Below are positions 16,858-23,251 of a stretch of 37,757 bases of DNA, piece by piece. The stretch is taken from assembly GCA_028277965.1 (NCBI GenBank), contig JANQFF010000456.1:1-37757 (forward strand). The letters are read 5' to 3'. This DNA is from Pseudomonadales bacterium. GTDB lineage: Bacteria > Pseudomonadota > Gammaproteobacteria > Pseudomonadales > Azotimanducaceae. The notes under the pieces were generated by a model. It saw nothing but the letters and a program-made list of their open reading frames with translations. It did not search any database and was not told where the DNA came from. A program made the position numbers and the translations under genes. Numbering within the stretch: position 1 is the stretch's first letter; every line of letters starts with the position of its first letter.

Positions 16858-16946
16858 ATGAGGTTATTAGAGGCCTTTAAGTCAAACTTCACATTTTTTC
16901 ATGCTCAGTTGTTGACTTGAACCCTAACGAGGCGCACTATGCGCGC

Positions 16947-17195
16947 CCTCGTGAAACAACTTGAAACAGGTATATCACTACAAATGAATTCTCTCTGGCA
17001 CATCACCAGCCCCGGATACGCGCAAGGCAATGCCCTGCGTGGTGGCCTGTGTGTGCCGGTTACCTCAGCCGTGCTCTCACTTTCCATCGATATGGATAAG
17101 TTTGCGCATGACCGGGGAGGCTCTGACGGTTAATCGTTTAAGCAAAAAGCAAAACGAAACACGACCCCGAAGAGCCAAAAGCCTTCGGGGTTTTT
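16947..17195 (+). ncRNA. Candidate structured leader or small RNA
   Basis: A transcript from the promoter-like element at 16912-16940 would start near 16947 and end at the terminator at 17195. Its core is a nested stem: CTGGCACA (16995-17002) pairs with TGTGCCGG (17052-17059), CACC (17004-17007) with GGTG (17041-17044), ACGC with GCGT and GGC with GCC. A second hairpin, TCCAT-cgat-ATGGA, lies at 17083-17096. A CGGGG run at 17113-17117 could pair with the CCCCG of the terminator as an anti-terminator, which would make this a riboswitch-like attenuator for the MFS gene. I do not recognise a known RNA family. No start, ligand or transcript is shown by the sequence. Confidence 0.35.
17165..17195 (+). 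terminator. Intrinsic terminator upstream of MFS gene
   Basis: CCCCGAAG (17165-17172) pairs with CTTCGGGG (17183-17190); the inner GC:GC pairs extend the stem with a bulged A, and five T follow at 17191-17195. Only the plus strand carries the T run. It stops transcription 57 nt before the MFS start, so it ends either the sulfotransferase transcript, a small RNA, or an attenuated leader. Confidence 0.85.
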
Positions 17196-17252
17196 CGTTC
17201 CTGGGATCAAAAAAAAGCGTCTGAAGGATTCAGACACGACAAGGAGAATGGC

Positions 17253-18476
17253 ATGACTTATCAGGAAAGACTGAGTCGCAACGTGCACCGCACGCTGCTG
17301 GTTGGCTTCTTCCAGGTTTTCCTGGTGATCCTGCCTGTGGCGGTGCCGTTCTTTCAGAGCAAAGGGCTCTCAATGCAGGAGGTCTTCAGCCTCCAGGCGT
17401 TGTTCGGTCTTGTGGTACTCCTGACGGAGGTGCCTTCGGGGTACCTGGCGGATCTGCTTGGCCGTAAGAACACGCTGATTGTCGGGGCGATCCTTGCAGG
17501 GATCGGCCAGTCGTTTCTGCTTGTCGCGGACGGTTTCTGGACGCTTGCGATCTTCGAGTTCTTTCTGGCGCTGAGTCACTCTTTGATTTCGGGGGCGGAC
17601 CTCGCGCTGCTGTACGACACGGAGCTCGCCCTTGGACGGGATGAGGAAGACCAGCGACAGGTTGTTGGGAAACTCTACGGCGCTCGGACGTTTTCCGAAG
17701 CGCTCGCGGGGGTCGCCTGTACGTTGGTCCTGCTTTTCGCGACCTTCGAGGAACTTGTTTACCTGCAGGTGCTGATCGGCTGGTTACCGGTGCTGCTGGT
17801 GGTCCGCCTTGTTGAGCCCCCTGGAGAAAAGCTCGCGCAGGAAAGCCACACCGCAAACATGGCGCGGATCCTGAAGTATCTCGTGAGCCATTCACGGGTG
17901 TTGCGCCTGGTTGTCCTGGCGCTCGCTGTCTGGAGCCTCACGACGTTCTACGCCGTGTGGCTGGTGCAGAAGCTCTGGGAGATCCAGGGCATTGGGCTTG
18001 CGCATTTCGGCTGGCTCTGGGGTGCGCTGACGTTAATCGCAGCAGTGGCAGGCCGCTGGGCACACCGTTTCGAAGATGCGGTTGGTCCTGAAGTAGCACT
18101 GCTCTTCATCGGGCTCAGCCCGGCGCTCGGTTACATCGGGATGCAGGCGTTTGGAATTGTTGGCGGGTTGATCGCAAGCACAACGTTCTTCCTGGCGCGT
18201 GGATTTGGCCTCGTGATTCTGCGTGATGCGCTCAACAAGCGGATCCCGAGTGAATTCCGGGCAACGGCAAATTCGCTTGCGAGCTTCGGCTTCAGAGGCG
18301 CGTTTGTTCTGACAGGGCCCTTCGTGGGATATGCCTTCGACCTCTGGGGCATGGATACCACATTGATCCTGTTGGTGGTGGTGACCCTGGTCATCTTCGT
18401 CACGCTGATCGTGCCGCTGATCCTTGCGGTCAGAGCACTGCCGGGGATCCCGGCGCAGTGTGTAGAGGTCGACTGA
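17253..18476 (+). CDS. MFS transporter
   Basis: A 407-aa protein with about 12 hydrophobic helices. The ATG at 17253 has AAGGAG 6 nt upstream. MFS motif A appears as GYLADLLGRKNT (about residues 64-75) after helix 2, and TEVPSGYLAD is typical of the group. The first half contains a GADLALLYDTELALGR loop. It is not close to the two spinster-type transporters of this window; the substrate cannot be deduced. It is an inner-membrane transporter, likely an exporter. The terminator and structured leader upstream suggest control by attenuation. The 64-aa gene starts 43 bp downstream and shares the strong terminator at 18799, so the two probably form one unit. Confidence 0.85.
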   Translation: MTYQERLSRNVHRTLLVGFFQVFLVILPVAVPFFQSKGLSMQEVFSLQALFGLVVLLTEVPSGYLADLLGRKNTLIVGAILAGIGQSFLLVADGFWTLAIFEFFLALSHSLISGADLALLYDTELALGRDEEDQRQVVGKLYGARTFSEALAGVACTLVLLFATFEELVYLQVLIGWLPVLLVVRLVEPPGEKLAQESHTANMARILKYLVSHSRVLRLVVLALAVWSLTTFYAVWLVQKLWEIQGIGLAHFGWLWGALTLIAAVAGRWAHRFEDAVGPEVALLFIGLSPALGYIGMQAFGIVGGLIASTTFFLARGFGLVILRDALNKRIPSEFRATANSLASFGFRGAFVLTGPFVGYAFDLWGMDTTLILLVVVTLVIFVTLIVPLILAVRALPGIPAQCVEVD

Positions 18477-18519
18477 GGTTGGGTTGGATTGGGAATGAAA
18501 ATGGAAAAGGAGCGTAACC

Positions 18520-18714
18520 ATGAATCCCTATGAGATCGAAAACGATGAGTTGAGACGTGCACGATCGCTGCGGCGGCGCCGGGAAGGCGTCGATTACAAG
18601 CTCAGGGTGATTCCGCATTCAGGTGGGATGCTCGAACTGGTTGAAGTCGATCCCGAGCCCTGCCGCTTCCGGGACTACGCACGCCTCATGCAGGTGAGTG
18701 GCTGGTTTCTCTGA
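18520..18714 (+). CDS. 64-aa hypothetical protein
   Basis: A short gene with a well-placed AAGGAG (7 nt before ATG). The product begins MNPYEIENDELRRARSLRRR, is highly charged with an arginine-rich N-terminal helix, and ends in a hydrophobic MQVSGWFL tail. There is no signal peptide or cysteine motif. I do not recognise a family. It follows the MFS gene at 43 bp and is followed by a strong terminator, so it is likely its co-transcribed partner. It could be a small regulator or a nucleic-acid-binding protein; that is guesswork from composition. Confidence 0.6.
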   Translation: MNPYEIENDELRRARSLRRRREGVDYKLRVIPHSGGMLELVEVDPEPCRFRDYARLMQVSGWFL

Positions 18715-18798
18715 AGCCTATGAGAACCCGGTCAACAGACTCCCCCTGGCTGTCTATGGTAAACGGCAGCCTCGGATCTGGGTCCTTCCAGGTCCATT

Positions 18799-18827
18799 GC
18801 CCGGGGCATTCGCCCCGGGCTTTTTTT
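18799..18827 (+). terminator. Strong intrinsic terminator
   Basis: A perfect 9-bp stem, GCCCGGGGC (18799-18807) and GCCCCGGGC (18812-18820), closes an ATTC tetraloop and is followed by seven T (18821-18827). It ends the MFS plus 64-aa transcription unit and isolates it from the RNHCP gene. Confidence 0.95.
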
Positions 18828-18914
18828 GATTTTCAGGAGATGTTTATCGAACAGGTATACAAGAACATTCGCCAGGTCCTTTAACACGGGGTGGACGCCT
18901 CCTCTGAGGAGACA

Positions 18915-19082
18915 GTGAACCCGGGTGGACGTCGATCGGTGGAACGTGGGCTCCACACTAAACGCCCGCGTTACAGTGGCCGGTACAGAACAAAACCGGT
19001 CGTGGTCCGGATTCGCAAGATGCAAGAAGCTGCGATGAAGCTGGAATCGAAAGTAATCGCGCCCCCTAAAGGAGCGCGGTGA
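18915..19082 (+). CDS. Possible 55-aa basic protein
   Basis: GTG at 18915 with GAGGAG only 3 nt upstream, which is closer than ideal; an in-frame GTG at 18891 is the other option. The product is very basic (GRRSVERGLHTKRPRYSGRY, then a K/R-rich helix) with no cysteine or membrane segment, reminiscent in composition of small ribosome- or RNA-associated proteins. I recognise no family. It precedes the RNHCP gene by 97 bp. Because the stop region lies in a strong hairpin, the stretch could instead be only a structured leader. Confidence 0.3.
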   Translation: MNPGGRRSVERGLHTKRPRYSGRYRTKPVVVRIRKMQEAAMKLESKVIAPPKGAR

Positions 19083-19139
19083 ATAGACCGCTCCCCGGGT
19101 AAGCCTGAGACCGTGACAACACGGTAAGAGCAAACCGAA

Positions 19140-19177
19140 CCCGTTTCCTTCCATTGCGTGAAATGGATGGAGACGGG
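19140..19177 (+). promoter_or_regulatory. Hairpin sequestering the RNHCP ribosome site
   Basis: A 16-position stem (19140-19155 with 19162-19177) and a 6-nt loop GCGTGA. Fifteen positions pair, one of them as G:U, with a single U:U mismatch. The 3' arm contains the GGAG (19169-19172) that serves the TTG start at 19180, so the folded RNA would hide the ribosome site. It could work as an RNA thermometer or a protein- or ligand-controlled translational switch. Confidence 0.6.
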
Positions 19178-19179
19178 AC

Positions 19180-19500
19180 TTGGCGAGAAAAGATGAAAAC
19201 ACGGGGTTCACTTGTGTGCGTTGTGGCGCCGCTGTAACACCCCTGACAAATGGCAGCTATCGCAATCACTGTCCGCGGTGTCTGTGGTCGCTGCATGTCG
19301 ATGACGTGCGTCCGGGTGATCGCGCGAGCAGGTGTCGTGCACCTATGGAACCTGTTGCGATCCGACGCACAAGGAAGGGGTTCCAGGTTGTTCACGTTTG
19401 TACTCGATGTCAGGCACGCCGCTCGAACGTGGTGGCGATTGGCACACCGGACGACGATCTGGAAGCCATCTTAAGAATGATGAGGCGAGGCAAATACTGA
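19180..19500 (+). CDS. RNHCP domain zinc-ribbon protein
   Basis: A 106-aa protein from TTG at 19180, with GGAG 7 nt upstream. It carries CVRC (12-15), the name-giving RNHCPRC (28-34), the SLHVDDVRPGDR block (37-48), Cys52 and CTRC (74-77): the arrangement of the RNHCP family, most likely binding one or two zinc ions. The family function is unknown to me; its zinc-ribbon layout suggests nucleic-acid or ribosome contact. I know the domain mainly from Gram-positive bacteria and other phyla, so its presence here may reflect transfer. It ends just before the promoter of the VOC gene, and its own ribosome site lies in a stable hairpin. Confidence 0.85.
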   Translation: MARKDENTGFTCVRCGAAVTPLTNGSYRNHCPRCLWSLHVDDVRPGDRASRCRAPMEPVAIRRTRKGFQVVHVCTRCQARRSNVVAIGTPDDDLEAILRMMRRGKY

Positions 19501-19501
19501 C

Positions 19502-19534
19502 TTGACAATCTGCTGTTAAGTCAATGATATTGAC
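19502..19534 (+). promoter_or_regulatory. Promoter with palindromic operator for VOC/MFS genes
   Basis: TTGACA (19502-19507), a 17-nt spacer and TGATAT (19525-19530) form a near-consensus sigma-70 promoter. A perfect palindrome GTCAATGATATTGAC (19520-19534) overlaps the -10. Positions 19516-19531 (TTAAGTCAATGATATT) recur with the same spacing at 34033-34048, which points to a shared repressor. Confidence 0.8.
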
Positions 19535-19555
19535 CTCTCTGACCGGGAGGAAATC

Positions 19556-20101
19556 ATGCCAGCCAACGAAAAATTCGACATTCGGGGAATCAACCATCTG
19601 GCTCTTGTGTGCAAAGACATGAAGAAGACAGTGGACTTCTACACGGGCGTCCTGGGGATGCCGCTCACAAAGACGATTGAACTGCCCGGCGGTATGGGCC
19701 AGCACTTCTTTTTCGATATCGGTAAAGGGGACTCTCTTGCCTTCTTCTATTTCCCGACGGCGAAAGAAAGTCAGCCAGGCATCAGCCATGCGCCCGGGCT
19801 GGTGGGAGAAGGGGATATCACCTCTGCCCACGCCTCGATGAATCATGTCGCTTTCGATGTGCCTGAAGACAAAATAGACGAGTATGTCGAACGGCTGCGG
19901 GCTGCGGGAGTTGAATGCACCGATGTCGTCAACCACGACGACTCCGAAACCCAGGCGAGTCCTGAAATCACGGAATCGACGTTTGTCCGTTCGGTCTACT
20001 TCAAAGATCCGGATGGCATTCTGCTCGAGTTTGCCGCGTGGACCCGGGAACTGGATGAGCGCGATGTCACGGTGGAGCCGGCTGTAGCGGTTGAAGTCTG
20101 A
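19556..20101 (+). CDS. VOC family protein (glyoxalase/extradiol dioxygenase type)
   Basis: A 181-aa protein with GGGAGGAAATC just before the ATG. One vicinal-oxygen-chelate module: INHLALVCKDMKKTVDFYT (N-terminal metal His), GQHFFFDIG, MNHVAFDVPED (second His) and KDPDGILLEF (C-terminal Glu), the normal H/H/E metal-ligand set of lactoylglutathione lyases and ring-cleavage dioxygenases. The substrate is unknown. It is clearly paralogous to the VOC protein at 34753; by eye about half of the aligned residues agree. The spinster-type MFS start overlaps its last codons by 11 nt, so transport and conversion are coupled. Controlled by the operator at 19520. Confidence 0.87.
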   Translation: MPANEKFDIRGINHLALVCKDMKKTVDFYTGVLGMPLTKTIELPGGMGQHFFFDIGKGDSLAFFYFPTAKESQPGISHAPGLVGEGDITSAHASMNHVAFDVPEDKIDEYVERLRAAGVECTDVVNHDDSETQASPEITESTFVRSVYFKDPDGILLEFAAWTRELDERDVTVEPAVAVEV

Positions 20102-21425
20102 TACACGACCGCGATCGGCGAACAGCCTGGGGTATGCCTGGTACGTCGTAGGCGTTCTGCTCTTAGCCCAGGCGTTTTCATTTCTCGATCGCATGATCAT
20201 GGGCCTCCTCGTGGGGCCCATCCGTGCAACCTTCGATATTTCCGACACACAGTTCAGCCTGCTGGCGGGTTTTGCCTTTTCTTTGTTCTACGCTCTGATG
20301 GGGCTGCCGCTGGCGCGAATAGCGGATGCGAGTAACCGCCGTAACCTGATCGCAGCAGGCATTGCAGTCTGGAGCGTCATGACAGCCCTTTGTGGGGTGG
20401 CCAAAGGTTACTGGGGACTGTTCCTCGCGCGTGTTGGTGTGGGGGTTGGCGAGGCGACGCTGGCACCGGGCGCTTATTCCATGATCGCCGATTACTTTCC
20501 CAAAACGGTGCTTGCGCGAGCCCTGTCGGTGTACATGGTCGGTGTGACCCTGGGCTCCGGATTTGCCTACATGCTGGGTGGGGCGGTGGTTGCCTACGTC
20601 GAGAACATGGATCAGATTGTGATTCCTCTCCTCGGCGAGGTGCACGGCTGGCAGCTGACGTTTTTTATTGTTGGATTGCCCGGTGTATTGGTTGCGTTTC
20701 TGCTGCTTGGAACCGTGCGGGAACCGGAGCGCACCGGGGTCTCCGCGGATGATCGCAATTCCATCCCGATAAGCGAAGTGATTGCCTACCTCTGGGAGCG
20801 AAAGCAGGCTTACGGTGGCCACATCATCGGAATCTCGATATTCATCATGCTGGTCTATGCCCTCAACCTCTGGGGGCCGAGTTATCTCATCCGCACGTTT
20901 GACTACAGCCGACCCGACGCGGGTTGGGTGTTCGGCATCGTGATGATCGTTGCCGGTACCTCGGGGCTGCTCCTCGCGGGCACTGTTGGAGACGCCTGGA
21001 TGAAGCGCGGTACGATCGATGCGTACGTCCGGACTATCCTCCTGAGCATTGTCTGTATCTTGCCGTGCTCCGTGGCGCTTGGGTTCATCGAGAACGACAT
21101 TCTCGGGATTCTCTTCATAGGCCTCGCGATCTTCTTCTCAGCATTTCAGGGCGGACTGTCAGGCGGGACGCTTGCCCTGATGACCCCGAACCGGATGCGC
21201 GGCCAGGTCACGGCGGTGTATCAGCTTTTTGCCAACTTCATTGGCCTCGGGCTTGGGCCCACTGTTGTGGCCGCAACCACGGACTATGTCTTTGGTTACG
21301 ACGAGGCGATTGGGAAGTCGATAGCGTTGTCAGCGGCAATTCTGTGCCCGATTGGGGGTTTGATTTTGTGGCGGAGCCTGGGAGCGATTCGGCAGCAGTT
21401 GGAGGCACAGGCAGATCGTGGCTGA
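20091..21425 (+). CDS. Spinster-type MFS transporter
   Basis: A 444-aa membrane protein. The only available start is TTG at 20091 (a stop lies two codons upstream), inside the VOC gene, which implies translational coupling. Family marks: SFLDRMIMGLLVGPI in helix 1, GLPLARIADASNRRN, LFLARVGVGVGEA and SMIADYFP. It resembles the transporter at 9765 throughout (for example WSVMTALCG versus WSAMTALCG). It probably moves an organic acid or hydrophobic substrate handled by the VOC protein. Its last codons and stop (21423-21425) fall inside the left arm of a REP palindrome, so the C-terminal residues are encoded by the repeat. Confidence 0.88.
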   Translation: MKSDTRPRSANSLGYAWYVVGVLLLAQAFSFLDRMIMGLLVGPIRATFDISDTQFSLLAGFAFSLFYALMGLPLARIADASNRRNLIAAGIAVWSVMTALCGVAKGYWGLFLARVGVGVGEATLAPGAYSMIADYFPKTVLARALSVYMVGVTLGSGFAYMLGGAVVAYVENMDQIVIPLLGEVHGWQLTFFIVGLPGVLVAFLLLGTVREPERTGVSADDRNSIPISEVIAYLWERKQAYGGHIIGISIFIMLVYALNLWGPSYLIRTFDYSRPDAGWVFGIVMIVAGTSGLLLAGTVGDAWMKRGTIDAYVRTILLSIVCILPCSVALGFIENDILGILFIGLAIFFSAFQGGLSGGTLALMTPNRMRGQVTAVYQLFANFIGLGLGPTVVAATTDYVFGYDEAIGKSIALSAAILCPIGGLILWRSLGAIRQQLEAQADRG

Positions 21426-21480
21426 AGCCGCTCCTGCAGAGCAAACCATCTGACTCTGTAGGAGCGGCTTCAGCCGCGAT
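21415..21480. repeat. REP palindrome overlapping MFS stop
   Basis: Inverted arms at 21415-21441 and 21454-21480 with a 12-nt loop. The left arm has two substitutions relative to the right. The left arm includes the stop codon of the MFS gene, and the right arm ends one base before the stop codon of the convergent ring-hydroxylase beta gene. Confidence 0.9.
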
Positions 21481-21951
21481 TCATAGCGGGAAGACGATTG
21501 AGTTAGGCACGAGCTCCGAGTCGTAGACCACCCGCTTTTCCTTGAATAAGAGCTGGCCACCCGCCCGCACAACTTTGTCGAGATACCGACCAACCGAAAG
21601 TATTCGCGGCAGCTCTTCCGGCAACACCTCAATCACGCTGTAATTCGCCTGAACGGTTAAGTCGCCGTCAACTTCAGTCCCGGAAATGTTGGTGATGTGG
21701 TGTCGCAGGTACCGCGGTTCGTAAACGATCGTTTCCTGCACAGAGTGAACACGGTCCATGAGCATGCCTTTCGACTCGCAGCGCATGATCGCGAGCGGCA
21801 GGTCCGCTTCGAAGTTTTCACGCGGCACGATCTGATACGTGCATGGATCGGTGAAGAGGTCCGGCCACGCTTCGAGAGGACCGTCGTCGAGAACCCGTGC
21901 GTAAGTGTTGTACAGCTCTTCCACTTCCCGCTGAAGATCCGATCCGAGCAT
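21481..21951 (-). CDS. Ring-hydroxylating oxygenase small (beta) subunit
   Basis: A 156-aa protein with the SnoaL-like/NTF2 cone fold of Rieske oxygenase beta subunits: LYNTYARVLDDGPLEAWPDLF near residue 13, CTYQIVPRENFEADLP, RVHSVQETIVYEPRYLRHHI and the closing LLFKEKRVVYDSE. It carries no metal and supports assembly of the alpha trimer. Length is normal. It starts inside the TGA of the alpha gene (TGATG overlap), which secures equal translation. It pairs with a NagG-like alpha subunit, so it would be the NagH-like partner. Confidence 0.88.
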   Translation of the reverse strand: MLGSDLQREVEELYNTYARVLDDGPLEAWPDLFTDPCTYQIVPRENFEADLPLAIMRCESKGMLMDRVHSVQETIVYEPRYLRHHITNISGTEVDGDLTVQANYSVIEVLPEELPRILSVGRYLDKVVRAGGQLLFKEKRVVYDSELVPNSIVFPL

Positions 21952-23192
21952 CAGATCTCCATCACAGCGCGATAGTGTTTGTAGAAAGCCCGGATCGCCG
22001 CTTCCGTCACCATGTGCTGTTCGTTGTCCGTGCCCTTGCCTCCCATCAGGAGCGTGCCGCTTTCATCCTGGAACGCGGAGATGCCGTCCTGGGCCAGCTT
22101 AATGACCTCGCTATCGTCGGTGGAGACAAGGCCTGCTGAGCTCATCAGGTTTGCCTGGCGCAAACGCCGTGTAACCATCTCCTCATCGTCGTCGGCGTAG
22201 GCAAAAAATGTCCAGGCGAGTTCGAATGATCCGGGGCCGCGTGGCTGTATCTGGCGCAGGGCCAGGGTGTTGGATTGCTGCTGCACGATGAGATTGGGCC
22301 AGACGGTCTGCATCACAACCGTCGCGTCACCGTCATATTCTTTGACAGGATCGAGCAGGCGCGGGTCCGCCAGCTCGAAGTTCTCTTTCAGATTAGTGAT
22401 ATCGCGTGTGGATTCGTCAGCCTTCTGTTCTCCGCGCTGAGAGATCAGCAAGCCGTGTGCTCCTGTGTCGTCCATCAGCACCTGGGACTTCTGATCCGCG
22501 CGAAACAGACCAAACGTCACCAGGAAAACGTGCAGGAGTGAAGCGTGATAGGGGTCTTTGATGTTTTCGAACATCAGTTTCCAGTTGCCCGGGATCAGCT
22601 GGCGGGAGTAGCCCAGAACTTTCAGTTCGCGCCCGTCGAAGACCCGGTCAAACCAGGTTGTGTTGGTCACTCCCAGGTATTCTTCGAGCGGTGGTGTGGA
22701 AGTGTCGAACGAAGCAAAAATGACGCCGTTCCGGGTCTCTATCTCCAGCTTCGGCAGGTTGTAGTCCGCGCGCTCGAAGTCGTCGGGCATACCTCCCTGC
22801 TGTTTCACTCCTTTGATGAAAGGCACACCGCGCAGTTCACCGTCAGCATTGTACGACCACTGGTGATAGGGGCAGACGAACATGCGCGTGTTGCCCCTGC
22901 GTTGGCGACAGATTTTCACCCCGCGATGTGCACAACGATTGGCAAATCCCGTCAGATTGCCTTCCTGGTTGCGGGCGATGACAACGGATCGATTGCCAAT
23001 GTTTGTGACGAGGTAGTCCCCCGGTTCGCGCACCTCCACTTCAAGGCCGACGTAAGACCAGCCTCGACCCTGAAAGATGCGCGCCATTTCCAAATCGAAG
23101 ATGTCCGGATCCGTGTACAGCGCGTACGGGATGGTGGTGACGTCGCCCTGGGGCCAATTGAGGTGGGGTAAGGGGGTGGTAGAAGTAGTCAT
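21951..23192 (-). CDS. Rieske ring-hydroxylating oxygenase large (alpha) subunit, salicylate 5-hydroxylase type
   Basis: A 413-aa protein from the ATG at 23192; a TTG at 23228 would add 12 residues. Rieske [2Fe-2S] ligands are Cys87, His89, Cys107 and His110 (CAHRG and CPYHQW, with 17 residues between). The mononuclear-iron site has Asp213, His216 and His221 in DPYHASLLH. The KVLGYSRQLIPGNWKL stretch and what follows resemble NagG, the large subunit of salicylate 5-hydroxylase, more than naphthalene dioxygenase. The likely reaction is NADH-dependent hydroxylation of an aromatic acid. The ferredoxin and reductase are not in this window. It diverges from a gentisate-dioxygenase-like gene, which fits a salicylate-to-gentisate route (inference). 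Confidence 0.88.
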   Translation of the reverse strand: MTTSTTPLPHLNWPQGDVTTIPYALYTDPDIFDLEMARIFQGRGWSYVGLEVEVREPGDYLVTNIGNRSVVIARNQEGNLTGFANRCAHRGVKICRQRRGNTRMFVCPYHQWSYNADGELRGVPFIKGVKQQGGMPDDFERADYNLPKLEIETRNGVIFASFDTSTPPLEEYLGVTNTTWFDRVFDGRELKVLGYSRQLIPGNWKLMFENIKDPYHASLLHVFLVTFGLFRADQKSQVLMDDTGAHGLLISQRGEQKADESTRDITNLKENFELADPRLLDPVKEYDGDATVVMQTVWPNLIVQQQSNTLALRQIQPRGPGSFELAWTFFAYADDDEEMVTRRLRQANLMSSAGLVSTDDSEVIKLAQDGISAFQDESGTLLMGGKGTDNEQHMVTEAAIRAFYKHYRAVMEI

Positions 23193-23251
23193 CGTTGCAC
23201 CGGGAATAATACTTTGATATGAAAGCAATTCAATTCGAATCGGTGTTTCTC

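Larger units (their letters stand above)
16858..17252. other. 395-bp intergenic stretch with structured leader
   Basis: No convincing gene lies here. From left to right it holds a TTAAGTCAA / TTGACTTGA inverted pair (16877-16885 and 16912-16920), a promoter-like TTGACT-N17-CACTAT (16912-16940), a nested hairpin (16995-17059), a short hairpin (17083-17096), an intrinsic terminator (17165-17195), a second hairpin (17219-17235) and AAGGAG, the ribosome site of the MFS gene. A 64-codon ORF at 16939-17133 lacks a ribosome site and is not accepted. Confidence 0.6.
18828..19179. other. Stretch upstream of RNHCP gene, possible structured 5' UTR
   Basis: Contains a doubtful 55-aa ORF (18915-19082) and three hairpins: GGAGCG(c)GGT with ACCGCTCC at 19071-19094, ACCGTG-acaa-CACGGT at 19110-19125, and the large SD-sequestering stem at 19140-19177. 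No convincing -35/-10 pair is visible just after the terminator. The hairpin series just before the RNHCP start suggests a regulatory leader. Confidence 0.5.

Noticed and set aside
16939-17133. 64-codon ORF inside the structured leader
   Set aside because: No ribosome site at either ATG, unusual composition, and the bases are better explained by nested hairpins.
18840-18884. 14-residue ORF after the strong terminator, considered as a leader peptide
   Set aside because: AGGAG directly abuts the ATG, leaving no spacing, and there is no codon bias suggesting attenuation.
19343-20248. 301-codon frame on the minus strand across the VOC gene
   Set aside because: It is antisense to a clear VOC protein and part of the RNHCP gene, with no recognisable motif.
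22545-23171. 208-codon plus-strand frame opposite the Rieske alpha gene
   Set aside because: The opposite strand carries all iron-binding ligands in one frame; this is a shadow.
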